A stretch of DNA of 9,852 nucleotides from CAZDUS01 sp964535015 (GCA_964535015.1 CAZHRU010000092.1:1-9852), one strand, 5' to 3'. Positions 1-7,571 are shown, numbered from the stretch's first letter. Program-made: numbers and translations. Notes: generated by a model not told the origin, from the sequence alone.

Positions 1-108
1 GGCGCCGGATTGCGCTACCTGCAGACCGGCCAGGTGCAGACGTATGCCGCCTGGCTGGCGGGCGGATCAATCGCGATTGTGCTGGTTTGGTGGGCATTGG
101 GTATCTGA
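1..108 (+). CDS. nuoL: NADH-quinone oxidoreductase subunit L (NuoL), C-terminal end only
   Basis: The first 35 codons of the window, ending at TGA 106-108, read as the extreme C-terminus of NuoL. They contain LRYLQTGQVQTYA followed by a final hydrophobic helix (IAIVLVWWALGI). The LQTGxVxxYA motif before the last transmembrane helix is typical of NuoL/NDH-5. NuoL is the distal antiporter-like, proton-pumping subunit of complex I and carries the long lateral helix. The gene is cut by the window edge, so its catalytic residues cannot be assessed. nuoM starts 20 nt downstream, in the normal nuoL-M-N order. The call rests on the short motif plus context. Confidence 0.85.
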   Translation, partial: GAGLRYLQTGQVQTYAAWLAGGSIAIVLVWWALGI

Positions 109-128
109 TCCCGGAAGGCGAGTAAACG

Positions 129-1673
129 ATGGGTATGGTAAGTTGGCTTGTAGCGTTGCCGTTCATCACCGCATTGCTGGTGATGCTGACACCGGCTCGG
201 AGGGCGGGATGGATCCGTTGGATCGCCCTTGCCGGAACGGGCACACACCTCATTCTGACAGCGGTGGTCACAGCCATCTTCTGGCGTCAGGCCGCTCCGG
301 ACGCGGCCGGTATGAAGACCGCCCTCTTCACCAAACTCTACATGGTGGAGCGTGTCCCCTGGTTTGACAGCCTTGGCATTCAATACCTCGTCGGTCTCGA
401 CGGCATCTCCGTGTCCATGATCATCCTCACCTCCATCGTCATTTTTGCCGGTGTCATGGCAAGTTGGGACGTCAAGGAACGGGGCAAGGAGTTCTTTGCG
501 CTTCTATTGACCTTGGTTACCGGTGTGTTTGGCGTCTTCGTCAGTTTCGACCTCTTCCTTTTCTTCGTGTTCTACGAGGTCGCCGTGCTTCCCATGTACC
601 TGCTCATCGCCATCTGGGGCACAGGCCGCAAGGAATACGCCGCCATGAAACTCACCCTGATGCTCCTGGTGGGGTCGGCCTTCATCCTTGTCGGATTCCT
701 GGCACTTTACCACCTCTCCGGCCTGCATACGTTTGACCTGACTCAACTGGCCCGCGTTCACTTTGATCCCGCCTTCCAGCGCTGGGCGTTCCCCATGATC
801 TTCATCGGATTCGGCGTACTGGGTGCCCTGTACCCCTTCCATACCTGGTCGCCCGACGGCCATGCGTCCGCCCCCACCGCCGTCTCCATGTTGCACGCCG
901 GTGTGCTGATGAAACTGGGCGGCTATGGCGCCCTGCGTATCGGCGTCTACCTGTTGCCCGAGGGCGCCAAGATGTGGGGCCTGTTCTTCATGGCCGTCAC
1001 CACCATCAACATCCTTTACGGATCGTTTGGCGCGATCATGCAAAAGGATCTCAAGTACTTTACCGCCTATTCCTCCGTCAGCCATTGCGGCTTTGTCCTC
1101 TTCGGCATCGCCACGCTGAATCTGTTGGGCATGAAGGGCGCCGTGATCCAGATGTTCAGCCATGGCATCATGACCGCCCTCTTCTTCGCACTGATCGGCA
1201 TGGTCTACGGGAGGACGCATACCCGGATGATCCCCGACATGGGCGGCCTGGCCAAAGTCATGCCCTGGCTCGCTGTCTCCTTCTATATTGCCGGCCTCGC
1301 CTCCCTCGGCCTGCCTGGCTTGGCCGGTTTCGTGGCGGAATCCCACGTCTTCCTCGCCGGCTTCTTCGGCAACGAATGGCACTCCATCACCACCATGCGG
1401 GTGCTGACCGTCCTCGCCACCATGTCCATCGTCGTCACCGCCGTCTACGTCCTGCGGGGCCTGGGCAAGGTGTTCATGGGCCCGGTCGAAGATCACCACT
1501 TCCTGGAGCTTACCGACGCCAAACTCAGCGAGCGGATTAGCACGGGTGTGCTGATCGCCACCCTCGTAATCGCCGGAGTGATGCCCTGGTACCTGATCAA
1601 CCTTATCGAGGGCGCCCTCATGCCTTTTATCAACCGGCTGCAGGCCATATCGGGCGGGAACGGGATTATCTAA
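129..1673 (+). CDS. nuoM: NADH-quinone oxidoreductase subunit M (NuoM)
   Basis: A 514-residue polytopic membrane protein of normal NuoM length. NuoM is an antiporter-like subunit of complex I that helps translocate protons across the cytoplasmic membrane. Residues corresponding to the E. coli NuoM channel are Glu150 (FYE, E. coli E144), Lys262 (VLMKLGG, K265), His319 and His345 (H322, H348) and Glu404 (GFVAES, E407). The spacings K262-H319 and K262-E404 equal those in E. coli. The TM7 lysine (K234) is replaced by Leu231, before PFHTWSPDGH. A GGAAGG 11 nt before ATG 129 may serve as ribosome-binding site; a second in-frame ATG lies at 135. The gene lies 20 nt after nuoL and about 30 nt before nuoN, so it is operonic. 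The family call is very secure. Confidence 0.97.
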   Translation: MGMVSWLVALPFITALLVMLTPARRAGWIRWIALAGTGTHLILTAVVTAIFWRQAAPDAAGMKTALFTKLYMVERVPWFDSLGIQYLVGLDGISVSMIILTSIVIFAGVMASWDVKERGKEFFALLLTLVTGVFGVFVSFDLFLFFVFYEVAVLPMYLLIAIWGTGRKEYAAMKLTLMLLVGSAFILVGFLALYHLSGLHTFDLTQLARVHFDPAFQRWAFPMIFIGFGVLGALYPFHTWSPDGHASAPTAVSMLHAGVLMKLGGYGALRIGVYLLPEGAKMWGLFFMAVTTINILYGSFGAIMQKDLKYFTAYSSVSHCGFVLFGIATLNLLGMKGAVIQMFSHGIMTALFFALIGMVYGRTHTRMIPDMGGLAKVMPWLAVSFYIAGLASLGLPGLAGFVAESHVFLAGFFGNEWHSITTMRVLTVLATMSIVVTAVYVLRGLGKVFMGPVEDHHFLELTDAKLSERISTGVLIATLVIAGVMPWYLINLIEGALMPFINRLQAISGGNGII

Positions 1674-1703
1674 TCGAATGCGGAAGACGGAGGCTTTTTG
1701 ACC

Positions 1704-3137
1704 ATGTTGATGCTGCCAGAACTGATTGTCATCGCAACGGCCTTGGCCGTCCTGCTGGTGGATATGCTGCTGACGGAACGGCAGCGGACCATCCTCGCGC
1801 CGATGGCCCTTGTTGGTCTCGGCGTGGCCGCCGTCGGCACGGTCCTTCTGATGCCTCAGGCCGGAACCCTGTTCGGCGGCCGCTTTGCGGTCGACGCCGT
1901 CGCCTCCTGGTTCAAGTTGATATTCATCCTGACAGCACTGATCACGATTGCCCTGTCCCTGGATACCCTGGACGGCCGGGTTGCCGTGCCCGTGGCCGGC
2001 TTCGGTTCACGCGGCGAGTTCTACACCGTCCTGCTATTCACCCTGTCGGGTGCCATGTTCCTGATCTCGGCGCGCGACATCATCACACTGTATGTCAGCC
2101 TGGAACTGGCCACCATTCCCCTCTTCATCCTCGCCGCCTGGCGTCGCGACTCCATCGCCGGCGAAGCAGGCCTCAAATACATCGTTGTGGGCGCCCTCTC
2201 GTCCGCGCTCATGCTGTACGGTTTGTCGCTGTTCTATGGACTGACCGGCACCACCGATCTGGACGCCATGTGCCGCGCGCTCACCCCTTCGCCGCTCGTC
2301 TGGCTGGCCACCGCCCTCGTCGTGGCGGGAATCGGCTTCAAAATGACCATCGTTCCCTTCCACATGTGGGCCGCCGATGTCTATGAAGGTGCCCCCACTC
2401 CCATCACCGCCTACCTCTCCGTGGCATCGAAGGCCGCCGGCCTGGCGCTCGCCTTCCAACTGCTCTTTCGCGTCCTCGGCCACTTCATTGCCGACTGGAA
2501 TTTCTTCTTCGCCTTGGCGGCCGCCGTCACCATGACCGTGGGTAATGTCGTCGCCATCGTACAAAAGAATATCAAGCGGTTCATGGCATTCAGCGGCATT
2601 TCCCAGGCAGGCTACATTCTGATGGGATTCCTCGGCCCCGCTCCCGAGGGTGTACCCGCCATGCTTTTCTACCTCCTCGTTTACCTTGGCGCCAACCTGG
2701 CGGTCTTTGCCGTCATCATGTTTCATTCGAACCAAACGGGGAGTGAGGACATCAAGGACTACCGCGGTCTGGCGATTACCAACCCCATACCCGCCCTGGG
2801 CATGATGCTGGCCCTTTTCGCTCTGGCCGGCATCCCGCCCTTGTCCGGCTTCGTGGGTAAATTCTTCCTCTTCAGCATCGCTTCCCGTGCCGGATTCCAC
2901 TGGCTGGTCGCCGTGGCCGCCGTGAATTCCACCGTCTCCCTCTATTATTATCTGCAGATCATCCGCCAGATGTATATCGAGGCCCCGGACAAGGATGCCC
3001 GCCCACTGCTCATGACCCCCACGCTGGGTATCACCCTTGGCGTCACGGTGGCCGCAACGGTGTTCCTGGGGGTCATCCCCTACTTCTACGAGACCATTCA
3101 CGCCCAAACCATCGGCTGGTTGGCGCTCCTGAAGTAA
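1704..3137 (+). CDS. nuoN: NADH-quinone oxidoreductase subunit N (NuoN)
   Basis: This is the third antiporter-like subunit of complex I and sits next to NuoM in the membrane arm. From ATG 1704 it has 477 residues, close to E. coli NuoN. All four expected buried charged residues are present: Glu134 (SLELATIP), Lys213 (GFKMTIVPFHMW), Lys243 (ASKAAG) and Lys386 (GFVGKFF), matching E. coli E133, K217, K247 and K395. The K213-K243 spacing of 30 is the same as in E. coli. A GGAGG at 1689-1693 lies 10 nt before ATG 1704. An in-frame TTG at 1698 is only 4 nt from it and would add two residues, so I prefer 1704. The gene follows nuoM by 30 nt. Confidence 0.96.
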   Translation: MLMLPELIVIATALAVLLVDMLLTERQRTILAPMALVGLGVAAVGTVLLMPQAGTLFGGRFAVDAVASWFKLIFILTALITIALSLDTLDGRVAVPVAGFGSRGEFYTVLLFTLSGAMFLISARDIITLYVSLELATIPLFILAAWRRDSIAGEAGLKYIVVGALSSALMLYGLSLFYGLTGTTDLDAMCRALTPSPLVWLATALVVAGIGFKMTIVPFHMWAADVYEGAPTPITAYLSVASKAAGLALAFQLLFRVLGHFIADWNFFFALAAAVTMTVGNVVAIVQKNIKRFMAFSGISQAGYILMGFLGPAPEGVPAMLFYLLVYLGANLAVFAVIMFHSNQTGSEDIKDYRGLAITNPIPALGMMLALFALAGIPPLSGFVGKFFLFSIASRAGFHWLVAVAAVNSTVSLYYYLQIIRQMYIEAPDKDARPLLMTPTLGITLGVTVAATVFLGVIPYFYETIHAQTIGWLALLK

Positions 3138-3146
3138 CCCTTCGTC

Positions 3147-4640
3147 ATGACAGACCAAGGAACCACACATCTGTACTGCGAGGGGCTTCCGACGTTGCCC
3201 CAACCCGAAAATGGCCCCGTGCTGGTCACCGGCGCCACCGGCTACATTGGCGGCCGCCTCGTCCCCGAACTGCTGGCCCGCGGCTATACCGTTCGCGCCA
3301 TGGTCCGCGCCCCCTCTCCCGAACACCAGGAACGCTGGCCCACCGCTGAAACCATCGTCGCCGATGCGTCCGATATCCCCGCGCTAAAACGCGCGCTTTC
3401 CGGCGTCCACACCGCCTACTATCTCATCCACTCCCTCCTGCTGGGGCCAAAACAGTTCGAGATGCAGGACAGAGCCAACGCCCACGCCTTACGAATCGCC
3501 GCCGAACAGTGCGGCGTCAAACGGATCATCTATCTGGGCGGCCTCGGCGATGTTCGTTCCATCCTTTCCCCCCATCTGCGGAGTCGCGCCGAAGTCGCGG
3601 ATGAACTCATACGCGGCCCCGTCCCCACCACCGTTCTGCGGGCCGCCATCATCATCGGCGCCGGTAGCGCTTCCTACGAGATTGTCCATCATCTGGTGAA
3701 AACTGTGCCGGTCTTCGCCATCCCGTACTGGTCTCGAACCCGCTGCCAACCGATCGCCATCCGCGATGTGATCCGCTACCTCGTCGGCGTCCTCGAGAAA
3801 CCCGAATCCGTTGGGCAGTCACTGGATATCGGCGGCCCGGACATCCTGACCTACGAAATTATGATGAAGGAACTCGCCAGAGTCTTGGGACGACGACGCC
3901 TCTTCTTTCCCTCGCCCTTTTCAAGCATTAGATTCTTTGCCTATATTACCAGTCTCCTCACGCCTGTACCGGCCCCGATCACCATCAGCCTTATGGAGGG
4001 GCTCAAGAATGACGTCATCTGCGAGGATGACCGCATCCGTAAACTGATCCCGTTCACCCCCCTGTCCTTCCGGGAATCCATCGTGGACGCCATGTCGCGC
4101 GAGGAACAGGACGCCGTGTATACCCGCTGGTCGGATGCCTATCCCCCCGCCCATGAACTGGCCATCAAACTGCACGAATTGAAACAGCCACCCCGCTACA
4201 CTACCACCTATTCGCTCCTCACATCGAAAGGTGACCTGGCCCTGTTCCGGTCAATCTGCCGCATCGGCGGCAAGGAAGGATGGTTCCACACCAATTGGAT
4301 GTGGCGACTGCGCGGCAGTCTTGATCGCCTGTTGATGGGCGTGGGAACCGCCCGGGGGCGGCGAAGTTCTTCGACCCTGCGCGTAAACGATGTCATAGAC
4401 TTCTGGCGGGTTGAGGCACTGGTTCAATCCCGCAGACTCTTGTTACGGGCCGAGATGAAACTGCCCGGTCGCGCCTGGCTTGAGTTCACCATTCAACCCG
4501 ACGGCCGGACCAACCGGTTGAGTGTCAAGGCCCACTACGACACCCACACCCTGTTCGGTCACCTCTACTGGTACATCTTCCTGCCGTTCCATTGGCTCAT
4601 CTTCGGCAACCTGATCCGCCAGATTGAAGCCAGAAGCTGA
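3147..4640 (+). CDS. SDR-family NAD(P)-binding protein with C-terminal DUF2867-like domain
   Basis: A 497-residue, two-part protein. Residues about 24-340 form an atypical short-chain dehydrogenase (NmrA/epimerase-like) fold. VTGATGYIGG (27-36) is the dinucleotide-binding glycine motif and is followed by an Arg-rich VRAMVRAP (49-56), which fits NADP(H) preference. YLGGLG lies at 129-134, and there is no clear YxxxK catalytic pair. Residues about 350-497 resemble the DUF2867 region found fused to such SDRs, with WMWRLRGSLDRLLMGVG and a C-terminal aromatic stretch (HLYWYIFLPFHWLIFG) that may contact the membrane. The substrate is unknown. ATG 3147 is 9 nt after the nuoN stop with no good Shine-Dalgarno, so translation is probably coupled to nuoN. 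Membership of the respiratory operon is inferred from spacing only. Confidence 0.85.
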   Translation: MTDQGTTHLYCEGLPTLPQPENGPVLVTGATGYIGGRLVPELLARGYTVRAMVRAPSPEHQERWPTAETIVADASDIPALKRALSGVHTAYYLIHSLLLGPKQFEMQDRANAHALRIAAEQCGVKRIIYLGGLGDVRSILSPHLRSRAEVADELIRGPVPTTVLRAAIIIGAGSASYEIVHHLVKTVPVFAIPYWSRTRCQPIAIRDVIRYLVGVLEKPESVGQSLDIGGPDILTYEIMMKELARVLGRRRLFFPSPFSSIRFFAYITSLLTPVPAPITISLMEGLKNDVICEDDRIRKLIPFTPLSFRESIVDAMSREEQDAVYTRWSDAYPPAHELAIKLHELKQPPRYTTTYSLLTSKGDLALFRSICRIGGKEGWFHTNWMWRLRGSLDRLLMGVGTARGRRSSSTLRVNDVIDFWRVEALVQSRRLLLRAEMKLPGRAWLEFTIQPDGRTNRLSVKAHYDTHTLFGHLYWYIFLPFHWLIFGNLIRQIEARS

Positions 4641-4685
4641 ACCCCGTTCCTTCCGGCGCCCCACTGGAACGGTCATCTCACCGCC

Positions 4686-4718
4686 AAAAAAAAGAGGACG
4701 CCATTTCAGCGTCCTCTT
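4686..4718 (-). terminator. Rho-independent terminator of the small minus-strand gene
   Basis: There is a perfect 10-bp stem, AAGAGGACGC (4692-4701) with GCGTCCTCTT (4709-4718), and a 7-nt loop. On the minus strand the stem runs into a U-tract made by the A-run 4686-4693. This is the classic intrinsic terminator shape for transcription leaving the 4757-5179 gene. On the plus strand the hairpin is followed only by CGTCTTACCCTT, so any stopping of the nuo/SDR transcript there would be weaker. Confidence 0.85.
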
Positions 4719-4724
4719 CGTCTT

Positions 4725-4748
4725 ACCCTTGTCTTAACAAGACAGGGT
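4725..4748 (-). other. Second hairpin between the minus-strand stop codon and the terminator
   Basis: ACCCTTGTCTT (4725-4735) pairs with AAGACAGGGT (4739-4748) over 10 bp, with one bulged T at 4729 and an AAC loop. It sits 8 nt past the stop codon of the minus-strand gene and just before the main terminator hairpin. It could be a transcript-stabilising or accessory terminator stem-loop. It has no U-tract of its own. Confidence 0.5.
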
Positions 4749-4756
4749 CAGCCTCA

Positions 4757-5179
4757 TCAATGCTTCGTCGTGCTGGTCTTGGTGGTCGACTTGCTGGCCG
4801 ATTTCACTGTCGTCTTTGCCGCAGGCTTCACGGGTGCCTTGACCGCAGGCTTCACGGCCGCCTTTGCCGCCGCCGCTTTAGCCGCTTCGGCTTTCTTCCG
4901 CATCTCATCCTGAAGCTGCATCTGATGTTGCCGCGTCCACTCCAAACAAGTCCGGCGCAGTTTGTCAGCATCGGCCATCTGTCGCTGGGCATCCATACGC
5001 ACTTGGTCGAGTTCAATCCGCGCCTGGTCACACACCTGCGTCAACCGTTCACATTCCTTGCGGTTCTTGGACGCCATGACCGAAGCCACAATGGCCCAGA
5101 TCAATGTTGCCGCCACCAGCAACGACAAGAAAATCACAGCCGTATTCTTCGGTTCACGCAACGATTCGTTTTCCATCAT
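4757..5179 (-). CDS. Hypothetical single-pass membrane protein with coiled coil and Lys/Ala/Pro tail
   Basis: A 140-residue protein I do not recognise as a named family. It has a short charged N-terminus, one hydrophobic segment (about 13-35, AVIFLSLLVAATLIWAIVAS), a heptad-like charged helix probably forming a coiled coil (about 38-105, with Cys43, Cys50 and Cys78), and a low-complexity basic tail (about 98-140) rich in KPAVKAP/KSTTK units like histone-H1-type tails. A 15-bp direct repeat at 4819-4833 and 4843-4857 (24-bp period) shows that the tail grew by in-frame duplication. KNRK just after the membrane segment suggests a cytoplasmic C-terminus by the positive-inside rule. Start ATG 5179 has an AGGAG 6 nt upstream. 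An in-frame ATG at 5242 with GGAGG 4 nt upstream would give 161 residues. A terminator follows the gene. A structural or nucleoid-binding role would be a guess. Confidence 0.75.
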   Translation of the reverse strand: MMENESLREPKNTAVIFLSLLVAATLIWAIVASVMASKNRKECERLTQVCDQARIELDQVRMDAQRQMADADKLRRTCLEWTRQHQMQLQDEMRKKAEAAKAAAAKAAVKPAVKAPVKPAAKTTVKSASKSTTKTSTTKH

Positions 5180-5185
5180 CTGAGT

Positions 5186-5190
5186 CTCCT
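5186..5190 (-). promoter_or_regulatory. Shine-Dalgarno AGGAG deciding the start at 5179
   Basis: On the minus strand AGGAG lies 6 nt before the ATGATG at 5179/5176. It favours the 140-residue form over the alternative start at 5242, which has its own GGAGG at 5247-5251. Confidence 0.6.
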
Positions 5191-5230
5191 GCTGATGCTT
5201 CTTATTTCTACTGCGAAAAAAACTGGTGCA

Positions 5231-5259
5231 ACTATGTGACATAGCACCTCCAAAAACAA
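5231..5259 (-). promoter_or_regulatory. Possible sigma70-like promoter for the small membrane protein
   Basis: On the minus strand TTGTTT (5254-5259) and CATAGT (5231-5236) are separated by exactly 17 nt. Matches to TTGACA/TATAAT are partial. Transcription would begin near 5224, leaving a leader of about 45 nt before ATG 5179 and excluding the longer start at 5242. The call rests on consensus matching alone. Confidence 0.3.
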
Positions 5260-5375
5260 GCACATTTATTGTCGCGTTGATTTCTTCACCTGTACACCTT
5301 TTCGCAACCGTTGCCGCCCCTCCTCTTTCCACACGCGCCATCAGAATCTTCCTTATGACTTTCTTCACAATTTCC

Positions 5376-5404
5376 TTGCCTTTGCGGGACTCCCTCGTCA
5401 TAGT
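5376..5404 (+). promoter_or_regulatory. Possible sigma70-like promoter for EF-G
   Basis: TTGCCT (5376-5381) and CATAGT (5399-5404) are spaced 17 nt apart, with four of six matches in each box. The predicted transcript would start near 5411, giving a leader of roughly 75 nt that contains the inverted repeat 5430-5445 and the AAGGAG at 5471-5476. The call rests on consensus matching alone. Confidence 0.3.
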
Positions 5405-5429
5405 ACGCGCCTTTTTCCGGCCCATGGAA

Positions 5430-5445
5430 GGTAATTGCTATTACC
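5430..5445. promoter_or_regulatory. Perfect inverted repeat in the EF-G leader
   Basis: GGTAAT-TGCT-ATTACC is a perfect 6-bp inverted repeat with a 4-nt centre, 41 nt before the EF-G start codon and downstream of the putative promoter. It could be an operator or a small leader hairpin. No known binding site is recognised. Confidence 0.35.
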
Positions 5446-5486
5446 CACGCATGGACCATTTCACCAGCCGAAGGAGAGACAGGATC

Positions 5487-7571
5487 ATGGACGAGAAACT
5501 GCCGTTGTCGCAATTGAGAAACATTGGAATCATGGCGCACATTGACGCGGGTAAAACCACCGTCAGCGAACGCATTCTTTTCTATTCCGGAAAGACCCAC
5601 AAGATGGGCGAAGTTCATGATGGCGCCGCCACCATGGACTGGATGGCCCAGGAACAGGAACGCGGCATCACCATCACGTCCGCCGCCACCACAACCACGT
5701 GGAACGGCTACCGCATCTCCCTGATCGATACTCCCGGACATGTTGACTTTACGGCGGAGGTGGAACGTAGTCTGCGCGTCTTGGACGGGGCGGTAGCGCT
5801 CTTCTGCGCTGTCGGCGGCGTCCAACCCCAGTCCGAACAGGTTTGGCGGCAGAGCGAAAAGTACAGCGTCCCGAAGATCGCCTTTATCAATAAAATGGAC
5901 CGGACCGGCGCCGACTACTTCGGTGTGGTCGAAAAGATCCAGAACATTCTCGGCGCCAACGCCGTCCCCGTCGTTATCCCGATCGGCGCCGAAGAGAAGT
6001 TTGCCGGACTCATTGACCTGATCAAGATGAAGTCCATTGTCTATAACGAACAGGACAAAGGCCGCACCTGGACCGAAGAAGAAGTTCCCGCCGATATGCT
6101 GGAGTCCGCCAAGAAATGGCGGGCTAATCTCGTCGAGCGTTGCGCCGAACAGGATGAGGTCCTTCTCGAGAAGTTTCTGGAAACAGGCGAACTGTCCGAG
6201 AAGGAAATTATGGGCATCGTACGCTCCGCCACCATCGCCCGGCACGTCATTCCCGTCTATTGCGGTTCGGCCTTCAAAAACAAGGGCGTCCAGCGTCTCC
6301 TCGACGGTATCGTCGACTTCCTCCCCTCACCCGCCGATATCCCGCCGGTCATCGGACAGGTCGGCGAAGGCGAAGTGCATCGCAAACATTCGGAATCTGA
6401 ACCCTTCTCGGCCTTGGCGTTCAAGATCATGTCCGACAAGCACATGGGCAAACTGACCTACATCCGCATTTATTCGGGAACTGTCTCGGCGGGCACCGTG
6501 GTCTACAACAGCACCCAGAAGAAGGAACAACGGATCGGACGCATCCTCCGCATGCACGCCAACCGCCAGGAATCCATCGATACCGCCAGTTGCGGCGACA
6601 TCGTCGCGGTCGTCGGCCTGCAGCAGACAAAGACAGGCGATACCCTGTGTTGTCAGGATAACCCCATTCTCCTCGAATCCATTGAGTTCCCCGCCCCCGT
6701 TATCTCGATCAGCATCAAACCGGAAAGCCGGGCGGATGACGAGAAACTCAGTCACGCCCTCCATGCCCTCGCCGATGAAGACCCCACATTCGTTGTTAGT
6801 TTTGACGACGAAACCAAGGAAACCATCATCGCCGGCATGGGCGAACTCCACCTGGAAATCCTTGTTGACCGGATGAAACGCGAACATGGCGTCATCGCCC
6901 AGGTCGGACGTCCGGAAGTGGCCTACCGGGAAACCGGAACCTGCGTCTCGGATGGGGAATACAAGCACGTCAAGCAGTCCGGTGGCCGCGGCCAGTACGC
7001 GCACGTCTGCCTCAAACTCGAGCCGCTCAACCCCGGCGAAGGTTTCGAATTTGTCAACGAAGTCCGCGGCGGGCGTATCCCCCAGAACTTCATCCCATCC
7101 GTCGAAAAGGGTATCGTCAAGGCCATGCTCAAGGGGCCCGTTGGCGGCTATCCGGTGGTGGATATGCGCGTCACCCTCTACGACGGGTCGTACCATGAGG
7201 TGGACTCAAATGAATTTGCCTTCATCGAAGCGGCCCGCGCCGGTTTCCACAAACTCTTCCTCGATTGCCGTCCCGTCCTTCTGGAACCGGTGATGTCCGT
7301 CGAGGCCGTCACGCCCGAAGATTACATGGGTGGCGTGACCGGGTCCATCTGCCAACGCCGCGGCCGCATCGAGGCCATGGACGAGCAGGCCGAATACAAG
7401 GTCGTGCGGAGCATGGTTCCTCTGAGCGAAATGTTCGGATATTCGAACGTCATCCGAACCATTTCCCAGGGGCGCGCTTCGTTTACCATGCATTTCGAAC
7501 ACTACGAAGCGGTTCCCTTCTCCCTGGCCGAGGAGATTATCGCGAAGCGTAAAGAGGCGAAGAAGGTCTGA
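5487..7571 (+). CDS. fusA: Translation elongation factor G
   Basis: A 694-residue GTPase of usual EF-G length. EF-G drives tRNA-mRNA translocation and, with RRF, ribosome recycling in the cytosol. The motifs are G1 AHIDAGKT (17-24), switch I around EQERGITITSAATT (56-69), switch II DTPGH (81-85), G4 NKMD (135-138) and G5 GSA (260-262). Domain III has AGMGELHLEI (449-458). Domain IV has SYHEVDSNE with His570, the position of E. coli H583, and domain V has PLSEMFGY (645-652) and QGRASF (661-666). AAGGAG at 5471-5476 lies 10 nt before ATG 5487, so the upstream in-frame extension to 5226 is not part of the protein. It stands alone, without rpsL, rpsG or tuf. An EF-G paralogue elsewhere in the genome is therefore possible, and fusA is used in the broad sense. 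Confidence 0.95.
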   Translation: MDEKLPLSQLRNIGIMAHIDAGKTTVSERILFYSGKTHKMGEVHDGAATMDWMAQEQERGITITSAATTTTWNGYRISLIDTPGHVDFTAEVERSLRVLDGAVALFCAVGGVQPQSEQVWRQSEKYSVPKIAFINKMDRTGADYFGVVEKIQNILGANAVPVVIPIGAEEKFAGLIDLIKMKSIVYNEQDKGRTWTEEEVPADMLESAKKWRANLVERCAEQDEVLLEKFLETGELSEKEIMGIVRSATIARHVIPVYCGSAFKNKGVQRLLDGIVDFLPSPADIPPVIGQVGEGEVHRKHSESEPFSALAFKIMSDKHMGKLTYIRIYSGTVSAGTVVYNSTQKKEQRIGRILRMHANRQESIDTASCGDIVAVVGLQQTKTGDTLCCQDNPILLESIEFPAPVISISIKPESRADDEKLSHALHALADEDPTFVVSFDDETKETIIAGMGELHLEILVDRMKREHGVIAQVGRPEVAYRETGTCVSDGEYKHVKQSGGRGQYAHVCLKLEPLNPGEGFEFVNEVRGGRIPQNFIPSVEKGIVKAMLKGPVGGYPVVDMRVTLYDGSYHEVDSNEFAFIEAARAGFHKLFLDCRPVLLEPVMSVEAVTPEDYMGGVTGSICQRRGRIEAMDEQAEYKVVRSMVPLSEMFGYSNVIRTISQGRASFTMHFEHYEAVPFSLAEEIIAKRKEAKKV

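Larger units (their letters stand above)
5180..5486. other. Divergent intergenic spacer between the minus-strand membrane protein and EF-G
   Basis: These 307 nt contain no gene I can support. The start sites of two divergent genes flank them. The spacer contains a run of seven A at 5216-5222, an imperfect palindrome centred on CTATG-TGA-CATAG (5232-5244), weak promoter-like pairs on each strand and a perfect inverted repeat at 5430-5445. Both strands are open for long stretches in the frames of the flanking genes (5226-5486 plus, 5180-5425 minus). The minus-strand extension uses AGG, AGA and ATA codons unlike the neighbouring genes, and the plus-strand extension has no ribosome-binding site upstream of EF-G's own. 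Confidence 0.6.

Noticed and set aside
504..1499. Long open frame antisense to nuoM (331 codons)
   Set aside because: It is low-complexity His/Gly/Asp/Glu-rich translation, typical of the antisense of a GC-rich membrane-protein gene. nuoM on the other strand is unambiguous.
2034..3326. Long open frame antisense to nuoN (430 codons)
   Set aside because: It shows the same antisense composition artefact and covers a clear nuoN plus the start of the SDR gene.
5180..5425. Longer minus-strand N-terminus for the small membrane protein beginning at 5425 or 5401
   Set aside because: It would put a basic, rare-codon-rich stretch before the transmembrane segment. Better starts with Shine-Dalgarno sequences exist at 5179 and 5242.
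5226..5486. Upstream in-frame extension of EF-G (87 residues)
   Set aside because: The EF-G family starts close to ATG 5487, which has AAGGAG upstream. The extension has no ribosome-binding site and no family match.
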